From Nocardiopsis listeri NBRC 13360 (GTDB lineage: Bacteria; Actinomycetota; Actinomycetes; Streptosporangiales; Streptosporangiaceae): a stretch of DNA of 61,445 bases. Below the pieces are notes generated by a model that worked only from the letters and a program-made list of their open reading frames with translations, was not told the origin of the DNA and searched no databases. This document shows positions 36,472-44,640 of this stretch, piece by piece (the stretch's first letter is position 1; every line of letters starts with the position of its first letter). A program made the position numbers and the translations under genes. The stretch is from the NCBI RefSeq assembly GCF_001570765.1, contig NZ_BCSH01000051.1, positions 1-61,445 on the forward strand. Direction: 5' to 3'.

Positions 36472-38133
36472 TCACAACTCCACCGAACGACGGACCTCGG
36501 CCGGGGTGGTGTCGCCGCCCCGCGGGCAGTCGTACCAACGCGCCCACGCCTCACGGCCGTCGAAGTCCACCTCGCCGATGGTGTTGCCGAAGTAGGGCTT
36601 CTCGGCCAACCGCCACCGCAGCGGCCCACGCCGGACCCCGGACAGCCTGGCCATGACCACGCCCGCAAGATGGAAGGGCGCGCTCGCCGACAGGGTGGCC
36701 GCCCGACGGAAGTTGACCGGCAACTGGTTGCACAGCGCCGAGGAGACCAACTGGGTCACCCGGGAGGTCGTCCTACCCGAACGGGCGTGCGCCCGTGCCA
36801 GGTAGGAGAAGTGCACGTCCCCGCCGAGCAGGAGCACCGTGGCCGGAGCCGGGCCGCGTTCCCCGCGGGCCACCTCCAGCACCGCGTCGGCCAGTCGGTG
36901 GAACGAGTATTGGAAGGCACCCCAGTGCTCCAGGTCCAGGGCCTGACGCAGCCTCTCCGCCGGCCCTCGCATGGCCGATCCCCAGGCGCCGCCGCACACG
37001 GCTTCGTTCCAGGCCTCCAGATGGTGCACGGCGGGTGGCAGGAGCACGGGCACGGTGGAGGCCACCACGACGTGTTCCGGGCCGCCGGTGAGGTTCTCGT
37101 CCAGCCAGGTGTGGCCCCGCGGCCCGAGGATCGATCGGGAGCCGTCCCAGGGGTCGCCCTCGCCCAGCGCGCGGCCACAACGTGTGTCGGTCACCAACAC
37201 CCGTACGTCGCCGATGTCGTGCCGGTGACTCCACCGGTAGGAGGAGGGTTCGACGTGCGCGCGCCAGGCGAAGGAGTCGACCGCGTCGGCGGCGTCCTTC
37301 CCCTGCTCGGCGTGGTCCCTCAACTCGGCCGACAAGGGGTCCTTGGCCCTGTCCTCCGGGGAGAGATTACCCACGTGCTGGTACACCCAGTAGGCGCCCA
37401 GGCCGCTCGTCACCCGCGTACGCCACCACGGTCGTTCGTCCATGGACCGACGCCAGGCCGCGGAGGTGTTCCAGTCGTCGCGGATGTCGTGGTCGTCGAA
37501 GACCATCAGGGTGGGCACGGTCGACAACAGCCACCGCACCTGCGGGTCCGACCAGGCCTGTCGGTACAGCTCGGCGTACTCGTCGTAGCGCACCACCTCA
37601 TCGTCGGGGGCGTCGTCGGTGTCGTCTCCGCGCGTCTGGCGCAGGTAGGCGCGCATCGGCTCCTGGAGCTCGTCCGCGTACACCTGGTCTCCGATGAGCA
37701 ACAGCACCAGGTTGCCCTCCACCGACTCGGTGACCAGGCGCCGGGCGGTGGCGCGCAACAGGTCCGGGCCATAGCGCACCAGCCCCTCAGGGGTATCGCC
37801 GGTGGGCGTGCGGCACGATCCGTACAGCAATCGGGTCCGCGCCGATCCGTCCAGGGTGCGCACGACGCTGGGCGGCATCGGGCTTTCGGGTTCGGGCCAG
37901 ACCCGGTCCTCACCGAGAAAGACCTCATAGGACAGGGCTGCGCCCGACGGCAGACCCTCGATTTCGCACACGGCGTAGTGATGACCGTGGACCGTGAAGG
38001 TCCGTGCGGTGCCGACCAGACCGTTCTCCAACCGGACCCGCACGTCACAGGGGGCGTCGGTCTCCATCCACACCGTCGCCGTGGAGGTTCCCACGTGCCG
38101 CAGCTGCGGTCCCAGACGTAACGAGACAGTCAC
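36472..38133 (-). CDS. PhoD-type alkaline phosphatase (metallophosphatase)
   Basis: The 553-aa product has an N-terminal PhoD beta domain and a calcineurin-type metallophosphatase core. Metal motifs are LLIGDQVYAD, VFDDHDIRDDWN and LLGGDVHFSY. Unlike classical secreted PhoD it shows no signal peptide or Tat motif, so it is probably cytosolic and may act on a phosphodiester or an organic phosphate. The GTG at 38133 follows GAAGGG. No convincing Pho box was found upstream. Confidence 0.88.
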   Translation of the reverse strand: MTVSLRLGPQLRHVGTSTATVWMETDAPCDVRVRLENGLVGTARTFTVHGHHYAVCEIEGLPSGAALSYEVFLGEDRVWPEPESPMPPSVVRTLDGSARTRLLYGSCRTPTGDTPEGLVRYGPDLLRATARRLVTESVEGNLVLLLIGDQVYADELQEPMRAYLRQTRGDDTDDAPDDEVVRYDEYAELYRQAWSDPQVRWLLSTVPTLMVFDDHDIRDDWNTSAAWRRSMDERPWWRTRVTSGLGAYWVYQHVGNLSPEDRAKDPLSAELRDHAEQGKDAADAVDSFAWRAHVEPSSYRWSHRHDIGDVRVLVTDTRCGRALGEGDPWDGSRSILGPRGHTWLDENLTGGPEHVVVASTVPVLLPPAVHHLEAWNEAVCGGAWGSAMRGPAERLRQALDLEHWGAFQYSFHRLADAVLEVARGERGPAPATVLLLGGDVHFSYLARAHARSGRTTSRVTQLVSSALCNQLPVNFRRAATLSASAPFHLAGVVMARLSGVRRGPLRWRLAEKPYFGNTIGEVDFDGREAWARWYDCPRGGDTTPAEVRRSVEL

Positions 38134-38262
38134 CCTTATCCCTTCTTTCGTTCATGTCCGTGCACGTTGACGACGAGTATGGCCCTTACGGGAGGGTTCC
38201 GCCATCCACAGGTTCACGGCGGATGGTTGCACCCGAGCCCGCGCTGCGCGAAGGTGGGCGCT

Positions 38263-38673
38263 ATGCGGACACAGATCCTTGAGCTGCACACCGGTGGCTC
38301 GGAGAGCATCACCGACATCACCGGGCGGTGTGGTGACTTCGTCGCCGAGACCGGGGGCGACGGATTGCTCAACGTCTTCGTCCCGCACGCGACGGCGGGC
38401 GTGGCGATCATCGAACTGGGAGCGGGGTCCGACGACGACCTGCTCGCCTCCTTGGCCGACCTGCTTCCGGCGGACGACCGTTGGCGTCACAAGCACGGCA
38501 CCCAGGGGCACGGGCGCTCGCACGTCATGCCTGCGTACGTCGCTCCACAGACCACCGTCCCGGTGGTCGGGGGCAGACTCGAACTGGGAACCTGGCAGTC
38601 CATCGCCGTCGTCGACCTGAACGTGGACAACCCCGACCGCAAGGTCCGGCTGTCCTACCTCAACGCCGATTAG
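38263..38673 (+). CDS. YjbQ family protein (UPF0047)
   Basis: The 136-aa product is a single YjbQ domain with the conserved blocks VFVPHATAGVAII, HGRSHVMPAYV and LGTWQSIAVVDLN. The family is reported to have weak thiamine-phosphate synthase activity; its true role is unclear. The ATG at 38263 has GAAGGTGG upstream; the frame before it is non-coding. Confidence 0.88.
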   Translation: MRTQILELHTGGSESITDITGRCGDFVAETGGDGLLNVFVPHATAGVAIIELGAGSDDDLLASLADLLPADDRWRHKHGTQGHGRSHVMPAYVAPQTTVPVVGGRLELGTWQSIAVVDLNVDNPDRKVRLSYLNAD

Positions 38674-38860
38674 ACGGCGCGTGCGGGCCCCGAGTGTGGC
38701 GTGATCGCCGGCGCGTTGACGCCAGAAGGCACTACCGTGTGAACTAGACCATCAGCGATGGTTACGGACCCACGCGACGGGCGGCGAAAAGCCCGACATC
38801 GTTATGACGACTGCTTCGGCAGGCAAGATTGATAAAAACCATCTGTGGAGGAGAACTTTC

Positions 38861-39286
38861 GTGAGCGCGACCGCGGGCCAGGCACAAAGCGAACGCGGCT
38901 TGGCTGACCGACTCGGATTCAAGCCGGGTCAGGTGGTGCAGGAATTCGGCTTCGACGACGATGTCGACGAGGGACTGCGCGCTTCCATCGCCGAACTCAC
39001 CGGCGAAGCGCTGGTCGACGAGGACTACGACGGCGATGTCGACGCCGCACTTCTGTGGTGGCGGTCCGACGAGGAAGACGACCTCACCGACGCCCTGATG
39101 GACACGGTGACCACCATCGCCGACGGCGGGACCATCCTGGTCCTGACCCCTAAGGCGGGACGTGATCTGCACGTGTCCCCCAACGACGTCGCCGAGGCGG
39201 CCAACACCTCGGGGCTGTCCCAGACCAGTGCGGTCAGCATCGGTGAGGAGTGGTCGGGCACCCGCCTGGTCGTCCCCAAGCGGTAA
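38861..39286 (+). CDS. DUF3052 family protein
   Basis: The 141-aa acidic product is recognisable as a DUF3052 protein: LADRLGFKPGQVVQEFG at the start (shortened), a DALLWWRSDEEDLTD-like centre, and ISIGEEWSGTRLV near the end. It has no membrane segment or known active site. The family is conserved in actinobacteria and its function is unknown. The GTG at 38861 follows GGAGGAG, a clean start. It is followed by ahpE 80 bp later. Confidence 0.85.
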   Translation: MSATAGQAQSERGLADRLGFKPGQVVQEFGFDDDVDEGLRASIAELTGEALVDEDYDGDVDAALLWWRSDEEDDLTDALMDTVTTIADGGTILVLTPKAGRDLHVSPNDVAEAANTSGLSQTSAVSIGEEWSGTRLVVPKR

Positions 39287-39366
39287 ACGGGCCAAGACGC
39301 GGCAGGGCGCCCGCCGAGTGGCGGGCGCCGGCACCCATCCGTGCGCCGACCCGAGTGAATGTGAAC

Positions 39367-39825
39367 ATGAGACACGTCACCGAGGGCGACATCGCCCCCG
39401 CGTTCACCCTTCAGGACCAGTACGGTCAGGACACCACCCTGCCGCGGGGCGCACCCGCGCTGCTGGTCTTCTACCCGTTGGCCTTCTCCGGTATCTGCTC
39501 GGGCGAACTCGCCGACCTGAAGGAGAACCACGCCGGGTTCAAGGAGCTCGGCGTCACCGTGCTGGCGATCTCGGTGGACTCCACCTTCGCTCTGCGCACC
39601 TGGTCGGACCGGGAGGACTTCCCGTTCGCGCTGCTGTCGGACTTTTGGCCGCACGGCGCCACCGCCCAGGCCTACGGGGTGTTCGACCCCGAACGAGGGG
39701 TCGCCCGCCGAGGAACCTTCCTCATCGACTCCGAGGGCACCGTCGCCTGGTCGACCCTCACCCCGATCGGTCAGGCCAGGGACGTGACCGAGTACCTTGC
39801 GCGGGTCCGGTCCCTGAACGGATAA
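39367..39825 (+). CDS. Peroxiredoxin (AhpE-like)
   Basis: The 152-aa product is a 1-Cys-type peroxiredoxin that reduces peroxides. The peroxidatic cysteine is C44 in PLAFSGICSGEL (the AhpE pattern PLAFTGIC), and there is no obvious resolving cysteine in the rest of the protein. It follows the DUF3052 gene and precedes tRNA-Val. The start ATG at 39367 has a modest GAG ribosome binding site; an in-frame GTG at 39361 is the alternative. Confidence 0.9.
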   Translation: MRHVTEGDIAPAFTLQDQYGQDTTLPRGAPALLVFYPLAFSGICSGELADLKENHAGFKELGVTVLAISVDSTFALRTWSDREDFPFALLSDFWPHGATAQAYGVFDPERGVARRGTFLIDSEGTVAWSTLTPIGQARDVTEYLARVRSLNG

Positions 39826-39852
39826 ACCGGGCGCATCCGGCTCCGTGAAGCG

Positions 39853-39858
39853 GTATGA
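39853..39858 (+). promoter_or_regulatory. Possible -10 box of tRNA-Val
   Basis: TATGAT lies 17 bp upstream of the tRNA 5' end. No clear -35 box is seen. Confidence 0.4.
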
Positions 39859-39874
39859 TCACTCGCGAAGCAGC

Positions 39875-39948
39875 GGGCGCGTAGCTCAGTTGGTTAGAGC
39901 AATTGCCTTACAAGCAATAGGCCAGGGGTTCGAGTCCCTTCGCGCCCA
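39875..39948 (+). tRNA. tRNA-Val (anticodon TAC)
   Basis: The 74 nt fold as a complete cloverleaf: acceptor GGGCGCG/CGCGCCC, D-arm GCTC...GAGC, anticodon stem ATTGC/GCAAT with loop CTTACAA (anticodon TAC), a 5-nt variable loop, T-arm AGGGG/CCCTT with TTCGAGT, and A as discriminator. CCA is not encoded. UAC reads valine GUA and GUG codons. Confidence 0.96.
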
Positions 39949-40410
39949 CTCCACTCTCGGACGACCCTGCTCGGCGGCCTCCGGCCGCTTCGCGGGGTCG
40001 TTTCGTCGTTCCCGCCGGGGGAGACCCCCCGACCCCCCGAGGCACCCCCTGCGGCCGGGGCCGCGCAGATCGGCGGGGTGGGTGGAGCGATCTCTTACAA
40101 CGCGAGGCTGCGCTTCGTGGGTCGTAGTCGGCTTGCCCAGGGTCCATGGGCTCAGGGCGACCCTGGGTTCGTGGCCTTCGGCCACCTCGCCGGATCGTCT
40201 CGTCACCTGATCGTTCACGGGACCTCTCGTTTCCGGGCCCGCCGGAGGGCCCGGGTGTCGGTCAGAGGGGAACCCCTCCAAGCCAAGCGGTTGCAGGCTT
40301 CAGGGCGATCGATTCCGAAATCCGGTCGCTTGCTTATGAGGTCGCAGTACACAGGCATGATGGACGGTGTGGAGGTTCTGACTTCTTACAAACGGTTGCA
40401 TTAACCCCTC
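39949..40410. other. Region between tRNA-Val and the pectate lyase promoter
   Basis: About 460 bp with no gene I can support. It starts with the tRNA terminator (39961-40001), holds a small perfect hairpin GTGGCC-TTC-GGCCAC at about 40170-40184, and becomes less GC-rich towards the pectate lyase promoter. Confidence 0.5.
39961..40001 (+). terminator. Terminator of tRNA-Val
   Basis: ACGACCC (39961-39967) pairs with GGGTCGT (39995-40001), enclosing an inner stem GCGGCC-TCC-GGCCGC (39974-39988). TTTCG follows. It lies 12 bp after the tRNA. Confidence 0.75.
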
Positions 40411-40438
40411 TTGACACGGAAAGCGCTTTCTTTACTCT
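40411..40438 (+). promoter_or_regulatory. Pectate lyase promoter with operator in the spacer
   Basis: TTGACA (40411-40416) and TACTCT (40433-40438) are spaced 16 bp. The spacer contains the perfect palindrome GAAAGCGCTTTC (40419-40430), whose core resembles LacI-family and cre-type operators. A repressor bound here would block RNA polymerase, and sugars or pectin breakdown products would release it. Confidence 0.7.
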
Positions 40439-40486
40439 CGGGTGTAGAGCAGGTGAATGCTCATGCTCTACTACGAAGGGTGAGCA

Positions 40487-42049
40487 GTGAGGCGATCAAA
40501 CAAGAGTCGGCTCGTGCCGACGCTGGCCGTGGCGGCCGCTGCGGTCACGGTGGCGGCCGGTCTGGCCCTGCCGACGACCTCTGCGTCGGCGCAGGTCGGT
40601 GAAGCCACGGGTTACGCGACCCAGAACGGCGGGACCACCGGCGGGGCGGGCGGGCAGACGGTACGTGCCACGACGGGAACCCAGATCCACGAGGCCTTGT
40701 GCGACCGGGCCGGCACCGACACCCCGATCATCATCGAGGTGGAGGGGACCATCGACCACGGCAACACCTCCAAGGTGTCGGGCGACGGTTGCGACACCGC
40801 CGACGATGTGATCGAGCTCAAGAAGATCAGTAACGTCACGATCATCGGTACCGGCGACGGAGCCGTTTTCGACCAGTTGGGCATCCACGTCCGGGAGTCC
40901 AGCAACATCATCATCCAGAACGTGACCGTCCGGAACGTCAAGAAGTCCGGCTCCCCCACCTCCAACGGCGGCGACGCCATCGGTATGGAGAGTGACGTCC
41001 GTAACGTCTGGGTCGACCATGTCACCCTGGAGGCGTCGGGTGGGGAATCGGAGGGCTACGACGGTCTCTTCGACCTGAAGAACAACACCCGGTACGTCAC
41101 CCTCTCCTACAGCATCCTGCGTAACTCCGGCCGCGGCGGACTGGTCGGGTCCAGCGAGAGCGACCGCTCGAACGGCTACGTCACGTACCACCACAACCGC
41201 TACGAGAACATCGACTCGCGCGCCCCACTCCTGCGCGGCGGTATCGGGCACATGTACAACAACTACTACGTGGACCTGCACAAGTCCGGCATCAACTCCA
41301 GGGCCGGGGCCAGCGCGAAGGTGGAGAACAACCACTTCGAGGACTCCAAGGACGTCCTGGGCACCTTCTACACCGATGAGATGGGCTCCTGGGAGGTCGG
41401 TGGCAACATCTTCGACAACGTGACCTGGTCCAGTGAGGGCGACGAGAACCACCCCGCCGGGCCCGACCCGCGGTCCAACACCTCGGTGAGTATCCCGTAC
41501 CCCTACGAGCTCGACGACGCCGGCTGCGTGCTGGACGTGCTGGACCGGACGGCGGGCGCGGACAAGGGCAACCGGACCTCGGACGGCGACTGCGAAGCGG
41601 AGGAGCCGACCGACCCCGAACCGACCGACCCCGAGCCGACGGACCCCGAGCCGACCGACCCGGAGCCGACGGATCCCCCCGACGGGACCAACCTCAGCAT
41701 CGGAGCGGGCGCAGACGGTTCCGGTAAGGCCTCTGGGACCAGCTACGGGAACGTCCTCGACGGCGACATGAGTACCTACTGGTCACCGAGTGGCTCGACC
41801 GGTCGTATCTCGGTCAAGTGGGGCTCCGAAACCACGGTCTCCGCGATCAACATCCGTGAGGCGGCCGGAGCCGAAGGCAACATCGGCTCGTGGCGGGTCA
41901 CCGATCACGCCACCGGTGCCGTCCTGGCGAGCGGCGGTGGAGCGGGCGCCATCACCTTCGAACCGACGACGCTTCGGAAGATCAACTTCGAGATCACCGG
42001 ATCGAACGGCACACCGCGCGTCGCCGAGTTCGAGACCTACGCCGGCTAG
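40487..42049 (+). CDS. Secreted pectate lyase (PL1) with C-terminal CBM-like domain
   Basis: The enzyme cleaves polygalacturonate by beta-elimination outside the cell. The 520-aa product has a signal peptide (1-35, cut after ASA), a PL1 parallel beta-helix (about 40-345) with VWVDHVT and the RAPLLR pair (R245, R250) including the catalytic arginine region, a linker of five PTDPE-type repeats (374-398), and a C-terminal domain (about 400-520) of the discoidin-like type, probably binding sugar. The GTG at 40487 follows GAAGGG. Its promoter carries a LacI-type operator, so it is likely induced by plant material. Confidence 0.92.
   Translation: MRRSNKSRLVPTLAVAAAAVTVAAGLALPTTSASAQVGEATGYATQNGGTTGGAGGQTVRATTGTQIHEALCDRAGTDTPIIIEVEGTIDHGNTSKVSGDGCDTADDVIELKKISNVTIIGTGDGAVFDQLGIHVRESSNIIIQNVTVRNVKKSGSPTSNGGDAIGMESDVRNVWVDHVTLEASGGESEGYDGLFDLKNNTRYVTLSYSILRNSGRGGLVGSSESDRSNGYVTYHHNRYENIDSRAPLLRGGIGHMYNNYYVDLHKSGINSRAGASAKVENNHFEDSKDVLGTFYTDEMGSWEVGGNIFDNVTWSSEGDENHPAGPDPRSNTSVSIPYPYELDDAGCVLDVLDRTAGADKGNRTSDGDCEAEEPTDPEPTDPEPTDPEPTDPEPTDPPDGTNLSIGAGADGSGKASGTSYGNVLDGDMSTYWSPSGSTGRISVKWGSETTVSAINIREAAGAEGNIGSWRVTDHATGAVLASGGGAGAITFEPTTLRKINFEITGSNGTPRVAEFETYAG
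41606..41680 (+). repeat. Five 15-bp repeats encoding the PTDPE linker
   Basis: Five tandem 15-bp units encode PTDPE x4 and PTDPP, residues 374-398 of the pectate lyase. They differ only at third positions and form the flexible linker between the lyase and the C-terminal domain. Such repeats can change in number by slippage. Confidence 0.9.
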
Positions 42050-42153
42050 TCTCCGGAAGGCGTGTGCCCCCGCCACCTGACGGAGAGAGTTCGGAGCATG
42101 GTGGTGAGCCGGGCCGGGGCGTGGCCGATCCACCCGGAAGCCACTTTCCCGGG

Positions 42154-42193
42154 ACGACCCTGTCGGAGGACCGAGTCCCTCCCGCAGGGTCGT
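42154..42193 (+). terminator. Probable terminator after the pectate lyase
   Basis: ACGACCCTG (42154-42162) pairs with CAGGGTCGT (42185-42193), 9 bp over a 22-nt loop, followed by TCCATCG. It lies about 105 bp past the lyase stop. Confidence 0.5.
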
Positions 42194-42309
42194 TCCATCG
42201 TTCCTCCTGGAAACGGTCTTGCGTAACCGGGCAGGAATCGATACGCCTCGCCCGGCCCGGGTCTTTACCGTGGGAACCACCACACGGTACGAGGGGCACG
42301 GGAACAGCG

Positions 42310-42654
42310 ATGAGCAGCGGTGGGAACAAGGACCTCCGCGGACAAGGCGGCGGCCGACGCGCGGGAGGTGTGGGACGAAAGCGCCTCGATGCCGGAAGGG
42401 GCCGGGAACCGGCCGAGTGGGTGCGCACCCTCGTGAGGACCGCCGCATCGGACCCGGCCCCCGAGCTCTGGTACGGCCAACCCGCCTACGCCAGGAAGGG
42501 CAAGGTCGTGTGCTATTTCCGCAGCGGCCGGATGGACGAGGAGCGCTATCCCACGTTCGGGTTCTCCGCGCAGGCCTGCCTGGACAACGACAGCGGCCTG
42601 TGGCCGACGGCCTTCGCGTGGACCGAACCGAGTTGTCGATGGGCGCCTGGATGA
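42310..42654 (+). CDS. DUF1801-like protein, C-terminus truncated
   Basis: The 114-aa product contains the DUF1801 core PELWYGQPAYARKGKVVCYF and YPTFGFSAQACLDND, followed by WPTAFAWTE. Family members usually continue for another 25-30 residues with a helix; here the frame runs into an unrelated end (PSCRWAPG) and stops 8 bp before the convergent neighbour stop. The N-terminal 40 residues are basic and low complexity. A frameshift or deletion at the 3' end is likely, so it may not be functional. No function is assigned. Confidence 0.6.
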   Translation: MSSGGNKDLRGQGGGRRAGGVGRKRLDAGRGREPAEWVRTLVRTAASDPAPELWYGQPAYARKGKVVCYFRSGRMDEERYPTFGFSAQACLDNDSGLWPTAFAWTEPSCRWAPG

Positions 42655-42661
42655 GCGAGGG

Positions 42662-43624
42662 CTATAGGGATCGTAGAAAGTCCAACAGGGCCGTGTTCAC
42701 CTCTTCGGGGCGCTCTTGCTGGGTCCAGTGGCCGCAACCGGGAAGCGTGATGTCGGCGTGCAGCTTCGGCACGATCCCCGTCAACACCTCCCGTAGTTCC
42801 GGAACGCCCTTCAGCGCGATGACCATGTCCTTGTCACCGACCACGTACAGCGCCGGCGCCTCGATCCGCAGACCCTGGAAGGCCGCCATCAGCCCCTGGT
42901 TCCGGTCGATGTTGCGGTACCAGTTCAGCGGCCCGGTGAAGGCGTCCGGAGCCGAGTAGTCCTCGGTGAACACCGCCAGGTCCTTCGTGGTCAACCAGAC
43001 GGGCAGCTCGGACGGTTCGGGCAGGGAGTCCACCACACCCGCGCCCTCGGGGACGATCCACGGCACGGGCTCGGGGGAGGGGCCATCACCGGAGGCGGTG
43101 ACCAGCAGTCGGCGAAGCGTGACGGCCGGGTCCGCGGCCAGTTCCGCGTCGGCGCGGCCGGGTTCCTGGAAGTAGGACTGGTAGTAGCGGTCCCCGTAGA
43201 TCCTCCGAGAGGACTCGATCGAGGGCATGCCCGCCGGTGGCACGGGCGGCACGCTCAGACCCACCACGCCCCGTACCAGGTCGGGGCGGACCAGTGCGGT
43301 GCTCCACGCGACCGGGGCGCCCCAGTCGTGTCCCACCACCACGGCGTCCTCGGCACCCAACGCGGAGATCAGCGCGACGACGTCACCGACCAGGTGCGGC
43401 ATGGAGTACTCGTCCACGCTCGCCGCCCGGTCGCTGCGCGCGTATCCGCGCTGGTCGGGGGCGACCACCCGGTACCCGGCCTCGGCCAGTGGGGCGAACT
43501 GGTGCCGCCAGGAGTACCAGCTCTCCGGGAAACCGTGCAGGAGTAGGACGAGCGGTCCCTCACCCTGTTCGGCCACGTGCAACCGCAGTCCGTTGACCTC
43601 GACGTGGTGGTGTTCGAGGTTCAT
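42662..43624 (-). CDS. Alpha/beta hydrolase (epoxide hydrolase-like)
   Basis: The 320-aa product is an alpha/beta hydrolase of the epoxide hydrolase/haloalkane dehalogenase group. HGFPESWYSWRHQ gives the oxyanion HG-x-P motif, the nucleophile is Asp in VVGHDWGAPVA, the lid runs from about 135 to 215, and the base is His in GCGHWTQQERP. The ATG at 43624 follows AAGGAGG. The aspartate nucleophile favours epoxide hydrolysis over ester hydrolysis. Confidence 0.9.
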   Translation of the reverse strand: MNLEHHHVEVNGLRLHVAEQGEGPLVLLLHGFPESWYSWRHQFAPLAEAGYRVVAPDQRGYARSDRAASVDEYSMPHLVGDVVALISALGAEDAVVVGHDWGAPVAWSTALVRPDLVRGVVGLSVPPVPPAGMPSIESSRRIYGDRYYQSYFQEPGRADAELAADPAVTLRRLLVTASGDGPSPEPVPWIVPEGAGVVDSLPEPSELPVWLTTKDLAVFTEDYSAPDAFTGPLNWYRNIDRNQGLMAAFQGLRIEAPALYVVGDKDMVIALKGVPELREVLTGIVPKLHADITLPGCGHWTQQERPEEVNTALLDFLRSL

Positions 43625-43833
43625 GTCGGTTCCTCCTTCAACGCTTCGGGGCGGGCGCCGACGAATGCCACAGCCGCCACTCCGCGGGCGGTTCGTCGTG
43701 GATCGCCGTCCAGCAGGCGCGGGCCTCGCCCGCCGACGAACCACCCGTACCGTTCGCCCACTCTAGACGTCGAGACGAGGCGGGGAAGGGCTTTCCCGGC
43801 CGATGTGGACGCACCGACCGGGAAGCACCGGGG

Positions 43834-44640
43834 TCAGCGTTCGCGGTCGAACGCCCACACCGATAACGGGGCGAACACCGCGACCAACCCCGCCGACCAG
43901 GCCAGCGTCCAGGTGACGGTGTTCCCGATCGGTGTCCCGGTGAGCAAGGCCCGACCGGCGTCCATGACGTGGGTGACCGGGTTGATCCCCGCCCAGCTCC
44001 GCAGCCAGTCGGGCAGGGTCTCCACCGGTGCCGCCATGCTGGTGCCCAGGAGCAGTGGCAGGATCGCGATGAAGGTCAACGCCATGACGGTGGTCTCGTC
44101 GCGCATGAGCACCCCGAGGAACACCATCACCCAGCTCAGCGCGAACCCGAAGCCGATCGCCAGGGCGGAGGCGGCGATCGCCGAAACCGCGTCGGTCTCC
44201 ACCCGGAAGCCCATGAGGAACCCGATGGCGAACAGGATCAGCACGGTGATCACGTACCGGACCAGGTCGGCCAGGACCGAACCGAGCAGCGGCGCGGAGC
44301 GACCGATGGGCAGGCTGCGGAACCGGTCGTGGACACCCTTCTCCATGTCGATGTTGATGTTGAGTCCGGAGGAGAGCATCCCGGCGATGCCCGCGCCCAT
44401 CACCAGCACCCCGGGGAACAGGTACTGCAGGTAGGCGTCGGTGGATCAGGACACCGAGCCACCGAACAGGTACACGAACAGGACCATGAAGATCGCCGGG
44501 GTCATCACCCCGTTGACCAGGCTCCCCGGGTTGCGCAGGGATTTGGCCAGGCTCCGTCGGGCCAGCACGATGCCGTGTCGGATCAGGGCGGCGGGCCGGG
44601 CCGGGGCGGCCGGTCGTCGGAGCATGGTGGGGGCGTTCAT
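43834..44640 (-). pseudogene. ABC-2 permease gene interrupted by an in-frame TGA
   Basis: Read through one stop, the gene encodes a 268-aa ABC-2 permease of the DrrB type, six membrane segments, partner of the ATPase just upstream. Codon 65 (44446-44448 on the minus strand) is TGA in FGGSVS-stop-STDAYLQYLFPG; the same reading frame continues on both sides and both halves look like one family protein. At this position the family commonly has glycine, so a G-to-T change GGA to TGA explains it. The ATG at 44640 overlaps the ATPase stop in ATGA. It could be a true nonsense mutation or a sequencing error. Confidence 0.8.

Noticed and set aside
38211..38240. GGTTCACGG and GGTTGCACC as a Pho box near phoD and yjbQ
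   Set aside because: The half-repeats are 13 bp apart rather than 11 and face yjbQ, not phoD. The match is too weak to list.
41606..41680. Tandem repeats as a CRISPR or mobile repeat
   Set aside because: They are in-frame 15-bp codon repeats for a PTDPE protein linker, with no spacers.
44446..44448. TGA as a selenocysteine codon
   Set aside because: ABC-2 permeases are not selenoproteins, and no SECIS-like hairpin is evident just after the codon. A nonsense change or a read error is simpler.
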